Shown: positions 37,605 to 47,040, numbered from the stretch's first letter. The stretch: 64,000 bases of DNA from Maribacter aestuarii (GCF_027474845.2 NZ_CP107031.2:620001-684000); one strand, 5' to 3'. Notes: generated by a model not told the origin, from the sequence alone. Numbers and translations are program-made.

Positions 37605-38753
37605 TTATTTTGTTCTTTTATTCAGCCTAAAACTAGCTCCTAAGATAAGTAGTGCACAACCCAATAACAGCCAGAAACTGGATTTTAAGGTATAGCTTTC
37701 CGCCAAAAAGCCTAAAATGGGAGGTGCGCATAAAAAACCTGCGTATCCCGTTCCGGCTATAAATGCGATTCCCTGTGAGGACTCAATACCTTTAACATTA
37801 CCTCCAATTCTAAATATTTCTGGCACCATAACGGAAAAACCCAGTCCGCTTAAAGCAAAACCTGTAATGGCCAGATACGTATTGGTTGTCAACACCAGTA
37901 CATATCCTATCATTGCTAAACCGGCCCCTAATGCAACCATTTTTACAGACCCCATTTTGGCGCTGACCCCATCGCCCAGAAATCTACCCAAAGTCATCGT
38001 AATCTGAAAACCTAGAAAACCGGCACCCCATAAAGCTTCCGGAGCAACACTTACTTCCATCAAATAGAGGCCGCTCCAATCAACAATAGCTCCTTCGCTA
38101 CCCATGGCCACGAACGAAATAAGACCTAATAGTAAAATCGGTTTAAACAGACCTAAGTTAAAAGGTTCCTTTTCAATGGTTTCCGCTACTTGTGAGACAT
38201 ACTTTTTATGGAAAATTAGATTTACAACAAATACCAAAGCCACCGCTATTCCCATATGTAGGACGGGATTACCTAAAGGACCGATAAGAAAACTTCCAAC
38301 GCCCGCCAAAACACCACCCAAACTGAAAAAGCCATGGGAGGCGGACATAAATTTAACCTTGTCCTTTTTTTCGAGTTCTGTGACTAAGGTATTCATGGCT
38401 ATATCCGTAAAACCATTGGAAGCCCCAAAAATGAAAAGTGCTCCCATCAATGAATAATAGCTGGGAGCCATTAAGGGCAACATTGCAGCCGTACAACTGA
38501 GCAATACGCCATGCCAAGTAGCCTTACCGACACCAGTCTTATTTATAATAGCGGACGCAAAAGGAAAAATGGAAAAAACCCCAAGAGACAAAAAGAAAAT
38601 AGCAAACCCCAACTGAGATTTATCAATGGATAAGGCTTCCTTAACCGTTGGGATGTAAATGGCCCAGGTTCCGAATAAGATATTCAAACTGGCAAAAACC
38701 CAAGAGGGGCCAAAATACCTGGAATTTGTTAGGATAAGCTTAAGCGATTTCAT
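37605..38753 (-). CDS. MFS transporter
   Basis: 382 residues with about twelve hydrophobic segments, e.g. IMFSLG-type helix 2, IFGASNGFTDIAMNTLVTEL and LGFQITMTLGRFLGDGVSAKMG. The glycine-rich motif FGASNGFTDIAMN recalls sugar/fucose permease-like members of the major facilitator superfamily. The substrate is not known. It is 60 bases downstream of kynU on the same strand and could share its transcript, but a role in kynurenine transport is speculation. Confidence 0.88.
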   Translation of the reverse strand: MKSLKLILTNSRYFGPSWVFASLNILFGTWAIYIPTVKEALSIDKSQLGFAIFFLSLGVFSIFPFASAIINKTGVGKATWHGVLLSCTAAMLPLMAPSYYSLMGALFIFGASNGFTDIAMNTLVTELEKKDKVKFMSASHGFFSLGGVLAGVGSFLIGPLGNPVLHMGIAVALVFVVNLIFHKKYVSQVAETIEKEPFNLGLFKPILLLGLISFVAMGSEGAIVDWSGLYLMEVSVAPEALWGAGFLGFQITMTLGRFLGDGVSAKMGSVKMVALGAGLAMIGYVLVLTTNTYLAITGFALSGLGFSVMVPEIFRIGGNVKGIESSQGIAFIAGTGYAGFLCAPPILGFLAESYTLKSSFWLLLGCALLILGASFRLNKRTK

Positions 38754-38813
38754 TGGTCATCGGGAAGGCATGGTTATTATATGGTTGATTGAATTCGTAA
38801 ACTTTTACAGCAT

Positions 38814-40085
38814 CTATTTTGCTAGTATTCCATCTTTTAAAATTTGCCCAAACCGGTACATATCCTCATAGGAACAGTAGAATGGTGCAGGTGCCAAACG
38901 TATGACGTTGGGCTCCCGCCAATCTGTAATTACTCCGTTTTCCATTAAATAGTTGAACAACGACTTACCTTGCCCGTGTAAAAAAACCGATAACTGGCAA
39001 CCCCTTTCCTTTGGGGTAATGATTTCAAAAGTACTCTCCGCTACTTCATCGTCAATTTCTTTTAAAACAAACTCTAAATACGCAACGATGGTATTCCGTT
39101 TTTCAATTAAGGCTAACATCCCAACTTCTTCAAAAAGCTCTAAGGAAGCCAAGTATGGGGCCACAGATAATATGGGTGCATTACTCAATTGCCAGGCATC
39201 CGCATTCTCCATGGGTTCAAATTCCGGCTTCATCAAAAAACGGGTTTCCTTTTTAGTACCCCACCAACCTTCAAACCGTGGTATGTCTTTTCTGCCTAAA
39301 TAACGTTCATGGACAAATATTCCAGAGGCATTACCGGGACCGCTGTTCATATACTTATAGCTGCACCAGGCAGCAAAATCGGCATTCCAGTCATGCAACT
39401 TCAGTTCCACATTCCCAACCCCGTGCGCCAAGTCCCAACCAACATTAGCGCCAACGGCCTTACCGGCCTTGGTAATTGCTTCCATATCCATCACTTGGCC
39501 GTTGTAATAATTTACACCTCCTATAAGCACTAAGGCCAACTCCTCTCCTACTTCATCGATTTTGGCAACAATATCCTCCGTTCGCCAAAAGTGTTCTCCA
39601 CTCCTCTTCTTAACTTCAACAATGGTATCATTTGGGTCTAGGCCGTGAAAACGAGCTTGGCTCTGAAGCATATACTGATCGCTTGGAAAAGCCTTTTCTT
39701 CACAGATAATCTTATACCTTTTCGCAGTGGGATTGTAAAACGAGACCATCAAAAGGTGTAGGTTAACGGTCAACGTATTCATTACGGATATTTCCTTTGT
39801 TTTTGCACCTACTACCTTAGCCAGAGGTTCCGCTAATCTTTCGTGGTAGTCCCACCAAGGTTTCTCAGCATAAAAATGACCTTCTACGGCCAATTCTGCC
39901 CAATCCCGCATAACTTCATCTACATATTTCTTGGTCCTTTTGGGTTGTAGTCCCAGTGAGTTACCTGTAAAATAGATAACCTCCTTTTCGTTTACCTTCG
40001 GGAAATGAAATTCTTCCCGATATTTTCGAAGCGGGTCTGTGGCATCTAATTTTTTTGCGAAGGCCAGGGTATTCTCAAATTGCAT
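38814..40085 (-). CDS. kynU: kynureninase
   Basis: PLP enzyme that cleaves (3-hydroxy)kynurenine to (3-hydroxy)anthranilate and alanine. The 423-residue product has YFTGNSLGLQPKRT, GGVNYYNGQVMDM, GWDLAHGVGNVEL and the PLP lysine in WCSYKYMNSGPG. The C-terminal part has DWREPNVIRLAPAPFYCSYEDM. With kmo it supplies 3-hydroxyanthranilate; no haaO is in the window. A TATTTTTG element (minus strand, 40100-40107) lies 15 bases upstream. Confidence 0.96.
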   Translation of the reverse strand: MQFENTLAFAKKLDATDPLRKYREEFHFPKVNEKEVIYFTGNSLGLQPKRTKKYVDEVMRDWAELAVEGHFYAEKPWWDYHERLAEPLAKVVGAKTKEISVMNTLTVNLHLLMVSFYNPTAKRYKIICEEKAFPSDQYMLQSQARFHGLDPNDTIVEVKKRSGEHFWRTEDIVAKIDEVGEELALVLIGGVNYYNGQVMDMEAITKAGKAVGANVGWDLAHGVGNVELKLHDWNADFAAWCSYKYMNSGPGNASGIFVHERYLGRKDIPRFEGWWGTKKETRFLMKPEFEPMENADAWQLSNAPILSVAPYLASLELFEEVGMLALIEKRNTIVAYLEFVLKEIDDEVAESTFEIITPKERGCQLSVFLHGQGKSLFNYLMENGVITDWREPNVIRLAPAPFYCSYEDMYRFGQILKDGILAK

Positions 40086-40099
40086 AGGATTCTTTTTTT

Positions 40100-40107
40100 C
40101 AAAAATA
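40100..40107 (-). promoter_or_regulatory. -7 promoter element of kynU
   Basis: Minus-strand TATTTTTG matches TAnnTTTG about 15 bases before the kynU ATG. Confidence 0.45.
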
Positions 40108-40169
40108 CGACATTGAATACGACTCCGAGGGTTTTATATGGCATTGGAGGAATAGAAGTGCTATGCCTT

Positions 40170-40631
40170 TCAACTAATCCGCATTTCGATTATGTGCTTT
40201 TTAAAACCCATCTTCTCATAGGCCTTTATAGCCGGGGTATTTTCGTCATACACCGTTAAACGAATTTCTGTCAGACCTTTGGATAGGGACCATTTCTTTA
40301 GGGCATCCACAATCAACCCGTTAACGCCTTGTCCTCTAAAATCGGGATGCGTATACATAAAACCCAAATAGGAATAGAATTCATGGTCTAAATAGTGGCG
40401 AGCCTTTTTTTTAAGGGCATAGCCACAGGCAATCAGTTTTGAATCGGACTCCGCAACCACAATTTTGGCATCATCAGAAATGAGGAACTCGTTTAAATCA
40501 TAGTAAGTAATTTTTCCCTTTCCCAAGGTTGGATCATAGGGTCGTTCCGCACTTATGACCCCTTGTTCAAACTGTAACAGCACATTCAAATCGTCCTCGT
40601 TCGCTTCTCTTATAATAATATTATGTACCAT
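40170..40631 (-). CDS. GNAT family N-acetyltransferase
   Basis: 153 residues with the GNAT acetyl-CoA site HPDFRGQGVNGLIVDALKKW (Q/RxxGxG/A type) and a C-terminal VYDENTPAIKAYEKMGFKKH. The acceptor is unknown. It diverges from the O-methyltransferase gene. Confidence 0.9.
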   Translation of the reverse strand: MVHNIIIREANEDDLNVLLQFEQGVISAERPYDPTLGKGKITYYDLNEFLISDDAKIVVAESDSKLIACGYALKKKARHYLDHEFYSYLGFMYTHPDFRGQGVNGLIVDALKKWSLSKGLTEIRLTVYDENTPAIKAYEKMGFKKHIIEMRIS

Positions 40632-40694
40632 TTACCTTCTTGTTTCGAACGATTAAAATACGTTATAAATCCATATTTTTACAAAAAGGAAGCC

Positions 40695-41336
40695 ATGCAT
40701 TTTTTATCCCCGTTATTGGAAAGTTACATTGCCAATAATTCTCAGGAGGAACCGGATGTATTAAAAGAACTTACCCGCGAGACCCATGTAAAGGTCGTAC
40801 AACCTAGAATGCTTACTGGACATTATCAAGGGCGGGTATTGAGCTTACTTTCAAAAATAAGTAACCCAAAGTATATATTAGAGATTGGTACCTACACCGG
40901 GTACTCCGCTATTTGCCTAGCGGAAGGACTTCAAAATGCAGGTGTATTGCACACAATAGATGTGAATGCCGAATTGTATCCGATACAACGAAAGTATTTT
41001 GACAAAAGTGGTTATGGCGATCAAATTATTCAACATACAGGCAACGCCCTGGAGCTAATTCCGCAAATGGATGTCGTTTTCGATTTAGTGTTCATAGATG
41101 CAGAAAAAAAGGAATACGGCAATTATTTAGAGGTCGTTTTACCTAAAACTAAATCCGGGAGCATAATCTTATCCGACAATGTACTATGGTCAGGTAAAGT
41201 AATCGAACCCTTAAATCCAAAGGACAAGGCGACTAAAGTCCTAATTGACTACAATAAGAAACTTAAGGAACATGCTATGCTGGAAACGGTATTATTACCT
41301 ATACGCGACGGTTTAACGCTAAGTAGGGTAAAATAA
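40695..41336 (+). CDS. O-methyltransferase (caffeoyl-CoA/catechol type)
   Basis: 213 residues from MHFLSPLLESYI; the ORF extension upstream to 40623 overlaps the divergent acetyltransferase gene and lacks family features. SAM-binding motif LEIGTYTGYSAICLAEGL, then LHTIDVNAELYPIQRKYF and the metal-binding FIDAEKKEYGNYLE with ILSDNVLWSGKV. Acceptor unknown. Its 3' end overlaps the convergent PAP2 gene by 38 bases, so both C-termini are encoded on opposite strands of the same DNA. Confidence 0.92.
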   Translation: MHFLSPLLESYIANNSQEEPDVLKELTRETHVKVVQPRMLTGHYQGRVLSLLSKISNPKYILEIGTYTGYSAICLAEGLQNAGVLHTIDVNAELYPIQRKYFDKSGYGDQIIQHTGNALELIPQMDVVFDLVFIDAEKKEYGNYLEVVLPKTKSGSIILSDNVLWSGKVIEPLNPKDKATKVLIDYNKKLKEHAMLETVLLPIRDGLTLSRVK

Positions 41337-41874
41337 GTTGTAGATACAAACGGTAAAATAACCATGCAGAAAATATCCCGACGAGAGCTCCAACGATAAT
41401 ATCGACCGGAAAATGCACCCCTACATAAATCCTACTCATTACAAAAAGCAACGGCCATAGGTAAAAGAGGATGGTCCATTTAAAATGTTTGTGTAGAAAA
41501 AGATAGACAATTGTTGTAATTGAAAACGAGGAAGAAGCATGTCCTGAAAAGAAACTGTAACCTGTTGGGCTTCGCAATATTCTGATAAGCGTATTTATTT
41601 CTTGATCATTATTGGGTCTTAAACGGGCCACCACCTCCTTGGTAATATCGGTAAGCGTTACCACAAAAAACACCATGACCAATACGGTAAGAATCATGAA
41701 AAGGGCCTCTCGTTTAGTATATTTCTTGAAGAAAAGATAACCGAATAGCAGAAACAACGGTATCCATGTAGGAATTTTGGTTACGGTAGACCAAAAAGCG
41801 TCGTATTGCTCAATGCCTAAACTATTCAAATAGATAAACATTTCCCTATCCCACTCCAAAAGCTCTTTCAACAT
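41299..41874 (-). CDS. PAP2-family membrane phosphatase
   Basis: 191 residues with five or six membrane spans. The three acid phosphatase motifs are present: KEVVARLRPNND, SGHASSSF and SRIYVGVHFPVDIIVG. Likely acts on a lipid phosphate such as undecaprenyl or phosphatidylglycerol phosphate; which one is not readable. It starts six bases after the tatA stop, so the two may be cotranscribed. Confidence 0.9.
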   Translation of the reverse strand: MLKELLEWDREMFIYLNSLGIEQYDAFWSTVTKIPTWIPLFLLFGYLFFKKYTKREALFMILTVLVMVFFVVTLTDITKEVVARLRPNNDQEINTLIRILRSPTGYSFFSGHASSSFSITTIVYLFLHKHFKWTILFYLWPLLFVMSRIYVGVHFPVDIIVGALVGIFSAWLFYRLYLQLILPYLALNRRV

Positions 41875-41880
41875 AGGAAC

Positions 41881-42222
41881 CTACTTTCTTTTTATACTGC
41901 CGGTAACGTCTCCTATACTTTTACCCACATCCCCAATTCCTTTTTTGATGTCCTTTCCAATACCGGAATCGCCCAGGCTACTTTTAACATCATCGATATC
42001 ATTTTGAATATCCTTTATCACACTAGTGTCTATTCCTTGTTTCTCTGCACTACGTTGAATCTCTTTTTTAATATCGTCCGTAGCATCCCTGAGCTGGCGC
42101 ATTCCTTTGCCCAGCCCCTTGGCGATACCAGGGATTTTGTCCGCGCCAAAAACCATCACCACGATAAACATGATGAAAAAAATCTCCGCCCCACTAATGA
42201 ATAAGAAATACAATGAAATCAT
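41881..42222 (-). CDS. tatA: twin-arginine translocase subunit TatA/TatE
   Basis: 113 residues: an N-terminal membrane helix (SGAEIFFIMFIVVMVFG), the GADKIPGIAKGLGKGMRQLRDA hinge and amphipathic helix typical of TatA, then a lysine-rich tail with KDIKKGIGDVGKSIGDVTG repeats. It forms the pore for folded proteins. Two proteins in the window carry RR-type signals (the M15 peptidase and the dienelactone-hydrolase-like protein). A TATATTTG element lies directly before the start. Confidence 0.92.
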   Translation of the reverse strand: MISLYFLFISGAEIFFIMFIVVMVFGADKIPGIAKGLGKGMRQLRDATDDIKKEIQRSAEKQGIDTSVIKDIQNDIDDVKSSLGDSGIGKDIKKGIGDVGKSIGDVTGSIKRK

Positions 42223-42226
42223 ACCA

Positions 42227-42234
42227 CAAATATA
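42227..42234 (-). promoter_or_regulatory. possible -7 element immediately before tatA
   Basis: Minus-strand TATATTTG ends five bases before the tatA ATG; the transcript would be nearly leaderless. No -33 TTG. Confidence 0.35.
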
Positions 42235-42256
42235 AACAAGTTTCGCTCTCCAATAA

Positions 42257-42287
42257 AAAAGCCCCGTTGTTTAACGGGGCTTTTTAT
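42257..42287 (-). terminator. intrinsic terminator of the M1 peptidase gene
   Basis: AAAGCCCCGTT / AACGGGGCTTT stem with short loop and T-runs on both sides, 16 bases past the M1 peptidase stop. Confidence 0.9.
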
Positions 42288-42302
42288 AAAGAAATTATAA
42301 GA

Positions 42303-44612
42303 TTATTTTCCTTTGATATTTTCCTTGAATTTATCAAAGTCGTTCTCGCCTTCTTTTTTGGGCCAACTATTGTTCGAGGTGTCAATATCGGCTGTCTCCA
42401 GCCTGGGATCAACCACGATGCCCGTAAGCTCGCTTGCAGAAGATATGACCAATTTTACCTCTTTATCGTTCTTCCTCCAGATTTCTGCCGGATATGTTAT
42501 ATTCTTCGTAGTTCCATCGGCATACGTATACTCCACTATTATAGGCATAGGCAATCCACCTGGCTTGTCATAGGTAACCTCATAGAAATACTTGGGTTCC
42601 TTCACGGCCGCTCTTTCCGCTTCCGTCATATTGTCCATCATAAATTCCTTTAAGGTTTGAGAATTCTCCGAGGGTAATTTGCCTTTAAGGTTGGCATCGA
42701 AATTCTCGCTTTCTTCATCTTCCAAATACACTAAAGGAGGTAAATCTGACTCGGTCATATTACGTGCGGCTAGATATTCCTGCATTTTCTTGCTGGGTTT
42801 ATCGCTCACATAATATTTTTTTATGCCCTTAACTCCGATATCCACATAATCCGTTGTATAGAACCATCCTCTCCAGTACCAATCCAAATCCACCGCGGAA
42901 GCATCTTCCATTGTACGGAAGAAATCTTCGGGTGTGGGATGTTTAAACTTCCAGCGTTGGGAATAGGTTTTAAAGGCATGGTCAAAAAGCTCTCTACCCA
43001 TTACCGTTTCCCTTAGAATATTTAAGGCTGTTGCAGGTTTCCCGTATGCATTGGGACCTAGTTGATACACATTCTCTGGATTTGACATAATCGGCGAAAT
43101 GGTACTTTGGTCTCCGCTCATATAAGGTACTATTTTGGCAGGCGCTCCCCTTCTGGACGGATAAGCACTATTCGGTGCTATGGCCTCCGGGTACTCCTCC
43201 CCAAATTCCTGCTCTGCCATATATTGCATAAAGGTATCCAGACCTTCATCCATCCAACCCCACTGACGCTCATCTGAATTAACGATCATAGGAAAGAAAT
43301 TATGGCCAACTTCGTGGATAATTACACTGATCATCCCATATTTTACCCTATCGGAATAGGTGCCGTCCTCATTAGGCCTACCATAGTTCCAACAAATCAT
43401 AGGATACTCCATACCCTGATTTTTAGCATGCACGGATATGGCTTTTGGATAAGGGTAATCAAACGTATGGGCAGAATACGATTTAAGTGTATGTGCCACT
43501 GCTTTTGTGGAGTACTCTTCCCATAACGGATTTCCCTCCTTTGGATACATGGAAACTGCCATTATATCACGATTACCCATTTTAACGGCCTGCATGTCCC
43601 AAATGAACTTACGAGATGTAGCAAATCCAAAATCACGCACGTTCTGTGCTTTTAACTTCCAGGTTTTGGTCTTATCCGAGAAACCTTTTTCCGCTGCTTC
43701 CGCCTCTTCCTGCGTTACAATGAGTACGGGTTTGTCATAAGATTTTTTGGCTTGCTCGTAACGTCGCATCATTTCCTTGGTGTACACTTCCTTTCTGTTC
43801 TGTAGCACTCCTGTACCATCCAAAACATGGTCCGCAGGTACGGTAATGTTTACTTCGTAGTCTCCAAAAGGAAGGGCAAACTCCCCACTTCCCCAGAATT
43901 GGTGGTTTTGCCACCCCTCTACATCACTGTACACTGCCATCCTAGGAAAAAATTGCGCTATTACGTAAGCTCGGTTACCATCTTTTGGAAAATATTCAAA
44001 TCCCGAACGGGCACGATTGACCGTGTGGTCCGGAATATTATAATTCCATTTAATAGCAAAAGAATACTTTTCACCACTTTTAAGTGGCGTTGGAAGGTCA
44101 ACGCGCATCATTGTAAAATTGGTAGTGTACGGCAACGCTTTTCCTGAGGCATCCTTTACGTAATCGATATTGAATCCCCCATCAAAAGGCTCTCCCATAT
44201 ATTTGCCGGCAAAAGTTCCGGGCTGTTCCGCAAGTGGTACCCCGCCACCATCTTTTAAGGCTGCTTTGGAATCTTTGGCCCTAACGTTTTGATCTAATTG
44301 TACCCACAAATATTCCAAATCGTCAGGAGAATTATTCGTATAGGTAATGGTTTCCTCCCCGAATATTTTGGCATTTTTATCATCTAAACGGATATCCATA
44401 ACATAATCCGCCTGTTGTTGGTAATAATCGGGCCCGGGTGCTCCAGAAGCCGAACGATAGGTATTTGGTGTGGCGAATTCCTCGTAAAGCTGTTTGAATT
44501 TACTCTGATTGTAATGCCCCGGTTCCCTTTCATTTTTCTCTTCTTCCTGTGCCGTTAAAACCCCGGCAAATAAGAATAATATAGAAGCGAAAGCATAATT
44601 GAATTTTCTCAT
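42303..44612 (-). CDS. M1 family metallopeptidase
   Basis: 769-residue secreted aminopeptidase-like protein: signal peptide (MRKFNYAFASILFLFAGVLTAQ), an N-terminal beta domain, a GAMEN-like exopeptidase motif NQGMEYPMICW, and the zinc site HEVGHNFFP followed 18 residues later by the third ligand Glu in WGWMDEGLDTF (HExxH-x18-E). The ~170-residue C-terminal part is unusual, with lysine-rich and acidic stretches. It lies at the end of a minus-strand run with the DUF6702-like and two CarboxypepD_reg genes. Confidence 0.93.
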   Translation of the reverse strand: MRKFNYAFASILFLFAGVLTAQEEEKNEREPGHYNQSKFKQLYEEFATPNTYRSASGAPGPDYYQQQADYVMDIRLDDKNAKIFGEETITYTNNSPDDLEYLWVQLDQNVRAKDSKAALKDGGGVPLAEQPGTFAGKYMGEPFDGGFNIDYVKDASGKALPYTTNFTMMRVDLPTPLKSGEKYSFAIKWNYNIPDHTVNRARSGFEYFPKDGNRAYVIAQFFPRMAVYSDVEGWQNHQFWGSGEFALPFGDYEVNITVPADHVLDGTGVLQNRKEVYTKEMMRRYEQAKKSYDKPVLIVTQEEAEAAEKGFSDKTKTWKLKAQNVRDFGFATSRKFIWDMQAVKMGNRDIMAVSMYPKEGNPLWEEYSTKAVAHTLKSYSAHTFDYPYPKAISVHAKNQGMEYPMICWNYGRPNEDGTYSDRVKYGMISVIIHEVGHNFFPMIVNSDERQWGWMDEGLDTFMQYMAEQEFGEEYPEAIAPNSAYPSRRGAPAKIVPYMSGDQSTISPIMSNPENVYQLGPNAYGKPATALNILRETVMGRELFDHAFKTYSQRWKFKHPTPEDFFRTMEDASAVDLDWYWRGWFYTTDYVDIGVKGIKKYYVSDKPSKKMQEYLAARNMTESDLPPLVYLEDEESENFDANLKGKLPSENSQTLKEFMMDNMTEAERAAVKEPKYFYEVTYDKPGGLPMPIIVEYTYADGTTKNITYPAEIWRKNDKEVKLVISSASELTGIVVDPRLETADIDTSNNSWPKKEGENDFDKFKENIKGK

Positions 44613-44671
44613 ATTTTATTAAATTTTAATCTTGGAAAAATAAAGTTTTTTAAGGTATTTCTTCGGACTTG

Positions 44672-45178
44672 TTATAGATTTAACATTCCTTTAGTATCCG
44701 ATTTTAGGAGCACGAAGCTCTTTTTCTTTCCATTAATCTTCAGATGCACCACATTCTGCTGTTCATCGTAGATATCCGTTAATATTTCATTCTGTATGGC
44801 AATACTGGAGACTTTGGAAAGCTCCACATTAGGGACTTCCAGATAGCAGATAATCATATCCGTATCGTACTTTTTACCCAATATCGTGTAATCCTTTGGA
44901 TTACCGTCGATTTCTACTAGAAATTTTGTTCTCAAGTATTTCTCCAAATACTCCCGGTCCACATCGGACTCCTTTTTAGTACCGAGCTTGGAATCGATAT
45001 CGTACCGTGCTTTGAGGACCGCATTCATATCGTCCAAAAAAACACGCGTAGTTATCTGAATGGCCTTATCCTTCTCGGAATAGCCTACATTGGTGACACT
45101 TATGTAAAACTTATGTGCAACGGTAAAGGCCAAAAGGGGCATTAAAAAAATTAGAAAAGTTTTTTTTTGAATCCGCAT
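44672..45178 (-). CDS. DUF6702-like secreted protein
   Basis: 168 residues: signal peptide (FLIFLMPLLAFTVAHKFY), then HKFYISVTNVGYSEKDKAIQI, the start seen in DUF6702 proteins, and a beta-rich domain with LKINGKKKSFVLLKSDTKGMLNL at the end. Function unknown. It sits between the M1 peptidase gene and the CarboxypepD_reg pair on the same strand with gaps of 47-59 bases. Confidence 0.8.
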   Translation of the reverse strand: MRIQKKTFLIFLMPLLAFTVAHKFYISVTNVGYSEKDKAIQITTRVFLDDMNAVLKARYDIDSKLGTKKESDVDREYLEKYLRTKFLVEIDGNPKDYTILGKKYDTDMIICYLEVPNVELSKVSSIAIQNEILTDIYDEQQNVVHLKINGKKKSFVLLKSDTKGMLNL

Positions 45179-45225
45179 AGCAAAGTGCTTTTAAAGTTTT
45201 GTGCAAAATTGGTGCCAACCGGCAC

Positions 45226-46011
45226 TTAGTCCATATCATTATTTTCCCTGTACAGCACACTTCGGGCTTTTAAATATTCCCAAATCTTGAACAGGTCGTG
45301 CGTATCCACAATTCTTTGGAAGTTGCTATCAACTTCACAAAAGTAGAAGAAATCATCGGTCTTTTCCTCTGGAATCTTCAGTTCTGTGCGGTAGAGGGAA
45401 TCCGCATAAAAATCCCTCACCCGTTCAGTTCTATCGTATAAATTATTTCTTTCTACCCGTTTTTTCAGCATTTTTGTTCGACCTGTTATAGAATTGATAA
45501 TAGGATCCAAAGCTAATTTTGTTCCTTCAAAAGGGATATAAGAGGCACTTCTTAACAACCTCTCACTTTGGGACATTTTTTTTACATACGCATTGGGAAG
45601 CCCCAAGGTGGAAGCCGTAACCACAGGTTCCAAGTTCAACGTAGTTATATCCTTAGTAATATCGCCGGAAAGGTTATAGGGAGTGACCACAACTTCATCA
45701 AGCTCAGTTAGCGCATCCTCCAACGGAACGGAAAGAAATGTACTGGAATATATGGATAGAGTTACGACTACTTGCTTCTTCTTAAACTGTACAGCGGAAA
45801 AAACTAGGGTATCGTTGACATGGACCGGTATGGAAAAAAAACCGTTGATATCCGTTATAGTGGCCCGTTGCGTTGTCGTATTCAGTACATGAGTGGCAGC
45901 AACATCGCCATCGGCACTATAAACTTTTCCCTCTAAATCCTTTTGCAAACCGGTTTGAGCCGTTAAAAGAACGGAACCGAAAAAAAAGAAAAAAAGGAAT
46001 TTACTCCTCAT
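45226..46011 (-). CDS. CarboxypepD_reg-like secreted protein (paralogue 2)
   Basis: 261 residues: signal peptide (FLFFFFFGSVLLTAQ), a CarboxypepD_reg-like beta domain (LEGKVYSADGDVAATHVLNTT ... ITDINGFFSIPVHVNDTLVFSAVQF), then LTELDEVVVTPYN, which resembles the TonB-box segment that follows this domain in TonB-dependent receptors, then a helical C-terminal part. No plug or barrel follows. It shares its layout, and the LKIPxxKxDxFxxxC motif near the C-terminus, with the upstream gene. Its start overlaps that gene's stop by 11 bases. Confidence 0.82.
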   Translation of the reverse strand: MRSKFLFFFFFGSVLLTAQTGLQKDLEGKVYSADGDVAATHVLNTTTQRATITDINGFFSIPVHVNDTLVFSAVQFKKKQVVVTLSIYSSTFLSVPLEDALTELDEVVVTPYNLSGDITKDITTLNLEPVVTASTLGLPNAYVKKMSQSERLLRSASYIPFEGTKLALDPIINSITGRTKMLKKRVERNNLYDRTERVRDFYADSLYRTELKIPEEKTDDFFYFCEVDSNFQRIVDTHDLFKIWEYLKARSVLYRENNDMD

Positions 46012-46744
46012 TCAACTCCTTCAGGAATGATTTGCTAAGGTTAACCAGGGAATCTATTAACTGAAATTCGTTCTCCTTTCTAAGTAACGATTGGGCGGGC
46101 ATGCGCGTATCGCAATACAAAAGAAAAGCATCAATCTTGTCCTGGGGTATTTTAAGATCTACCACAAAGAATTCATCATCATATACTTGTCGTAGCACAT
46201 CGCTTACCAGTAATTTTGGACCGGTCTCCTCCGTATCCTCTTTCGATTTGAATATGGCCCTAAAAATATTCGCGAAATTAATCCCGTCCGTCATACCCCG
46301 TTCAGCGCGGGACAATGCAATGTTCTGTACCTCCGTGCCCCTATCTATCTCATATTCATATTCCTTAAATTCTTCGTTCTTCAATTTTAAAAAACGTTCT
46401 TGATCTTCCGGGGTTACGATAACTTCATCCAACTCCGTAACCTTCTCGTTAACCTCTACGACCAACCGATTGTTGGCTAGGATTTCTTCCGTAATCTTAA
46501 CGATTTTAAGTTGATAGTTCACTGCAGTAAAAACCAACTCGTCCCCTTCTTTTACATTAATGGCAAACTCACCCTTGTCATTGGTAATAGTAGCCCTTTC
46601 CGAAGTAGTGTTAATTACATTTTCGTTTATCACGCTAGTATTCCTGTACAGCACTTTTCCCAATAATAATCTTCTTCCGTCGTCTTGGGCACTTACGGAA
46701 AATATGGCTAGGAACAGTACTAGGGACAGTAATTTTTTGGTCAT
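46001..46744 (-). CDS. CarboxypepD_reg-like secreted protein (paralogue 1)
   Basis: About 247 residues from MTKKLLSLVLFLAIFSVSAQ (46744). Domain order matches its neighbour: a signal peptide, the beta domain with ATITNDKGEFAINVKEGDELVFTAVNY, the TonB-box-like VTELDEVIVTPED, then a helical region with RAERGMTDGINFANIFRAIF and LKIPQDKIDAFLLYC. The two genes arose by tandem duplication and have diverged. Likely periplasmic or outer-membrane associated; function unknown. Confidence 0.82.
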   Translation of the reverse strand: MTKKLLSLVLFLAIFSVSAQDDGRRLLLGKVLYRNTSVINENVINTTSERATITNDKGEFAINVKEGDELVFTAVNYQLKIVKITEEILANNRLVVEVNEKVTELDEVIVTPEDQERFLKLKNEEFKEYEYEIDRGTEVQNIALSRAERGMTDGINFANIFRAIFKSKEDTEETGPKLLVSDVLRQVYDDEFFVVDLKIPQDKIDAFLLYCDTRMPAQSLLRKENEFQLIDSLVNLSKSFLKELNEE

Positions 46745-46998
46745 AAGTCTATATTTCGAGGAGAATCGCTTAGCCCTCATCCATTAATTAATTCATAAAG
46801 AAAGTATAAGTTCGGGGTTTTAAAAAAAGGCTTCAATAAACTTTTGTTAATTTCTCAGTATCGGAATCGTACGTACAAATACCTTTCTTTTAAACAGGCC
46901 CTCACCAATCCGAATTCCGTTCACCGATTATTGCCATCACTTCAGCTTATTGCGGCATTATTTTAAGCTCCAAACTTAGGTAAATATATAGATAATCC

Positions 46999-47006
46999 TA
47001 TTTTTG
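46999..47006 (+). promoter_or_regulatory. -7 promoter element of the fibre operon
   Basis: TATTTTTG matches TAnnTTTG, 34 bases before the ATG at 47041. The 296-base gap between the divergent genes shows no other structure that I could find. Confidence 0.45.
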
Positions 47007-47040
47007 TCTTCCCGCTATTTTTAAGTTTAAATCCCTAATT

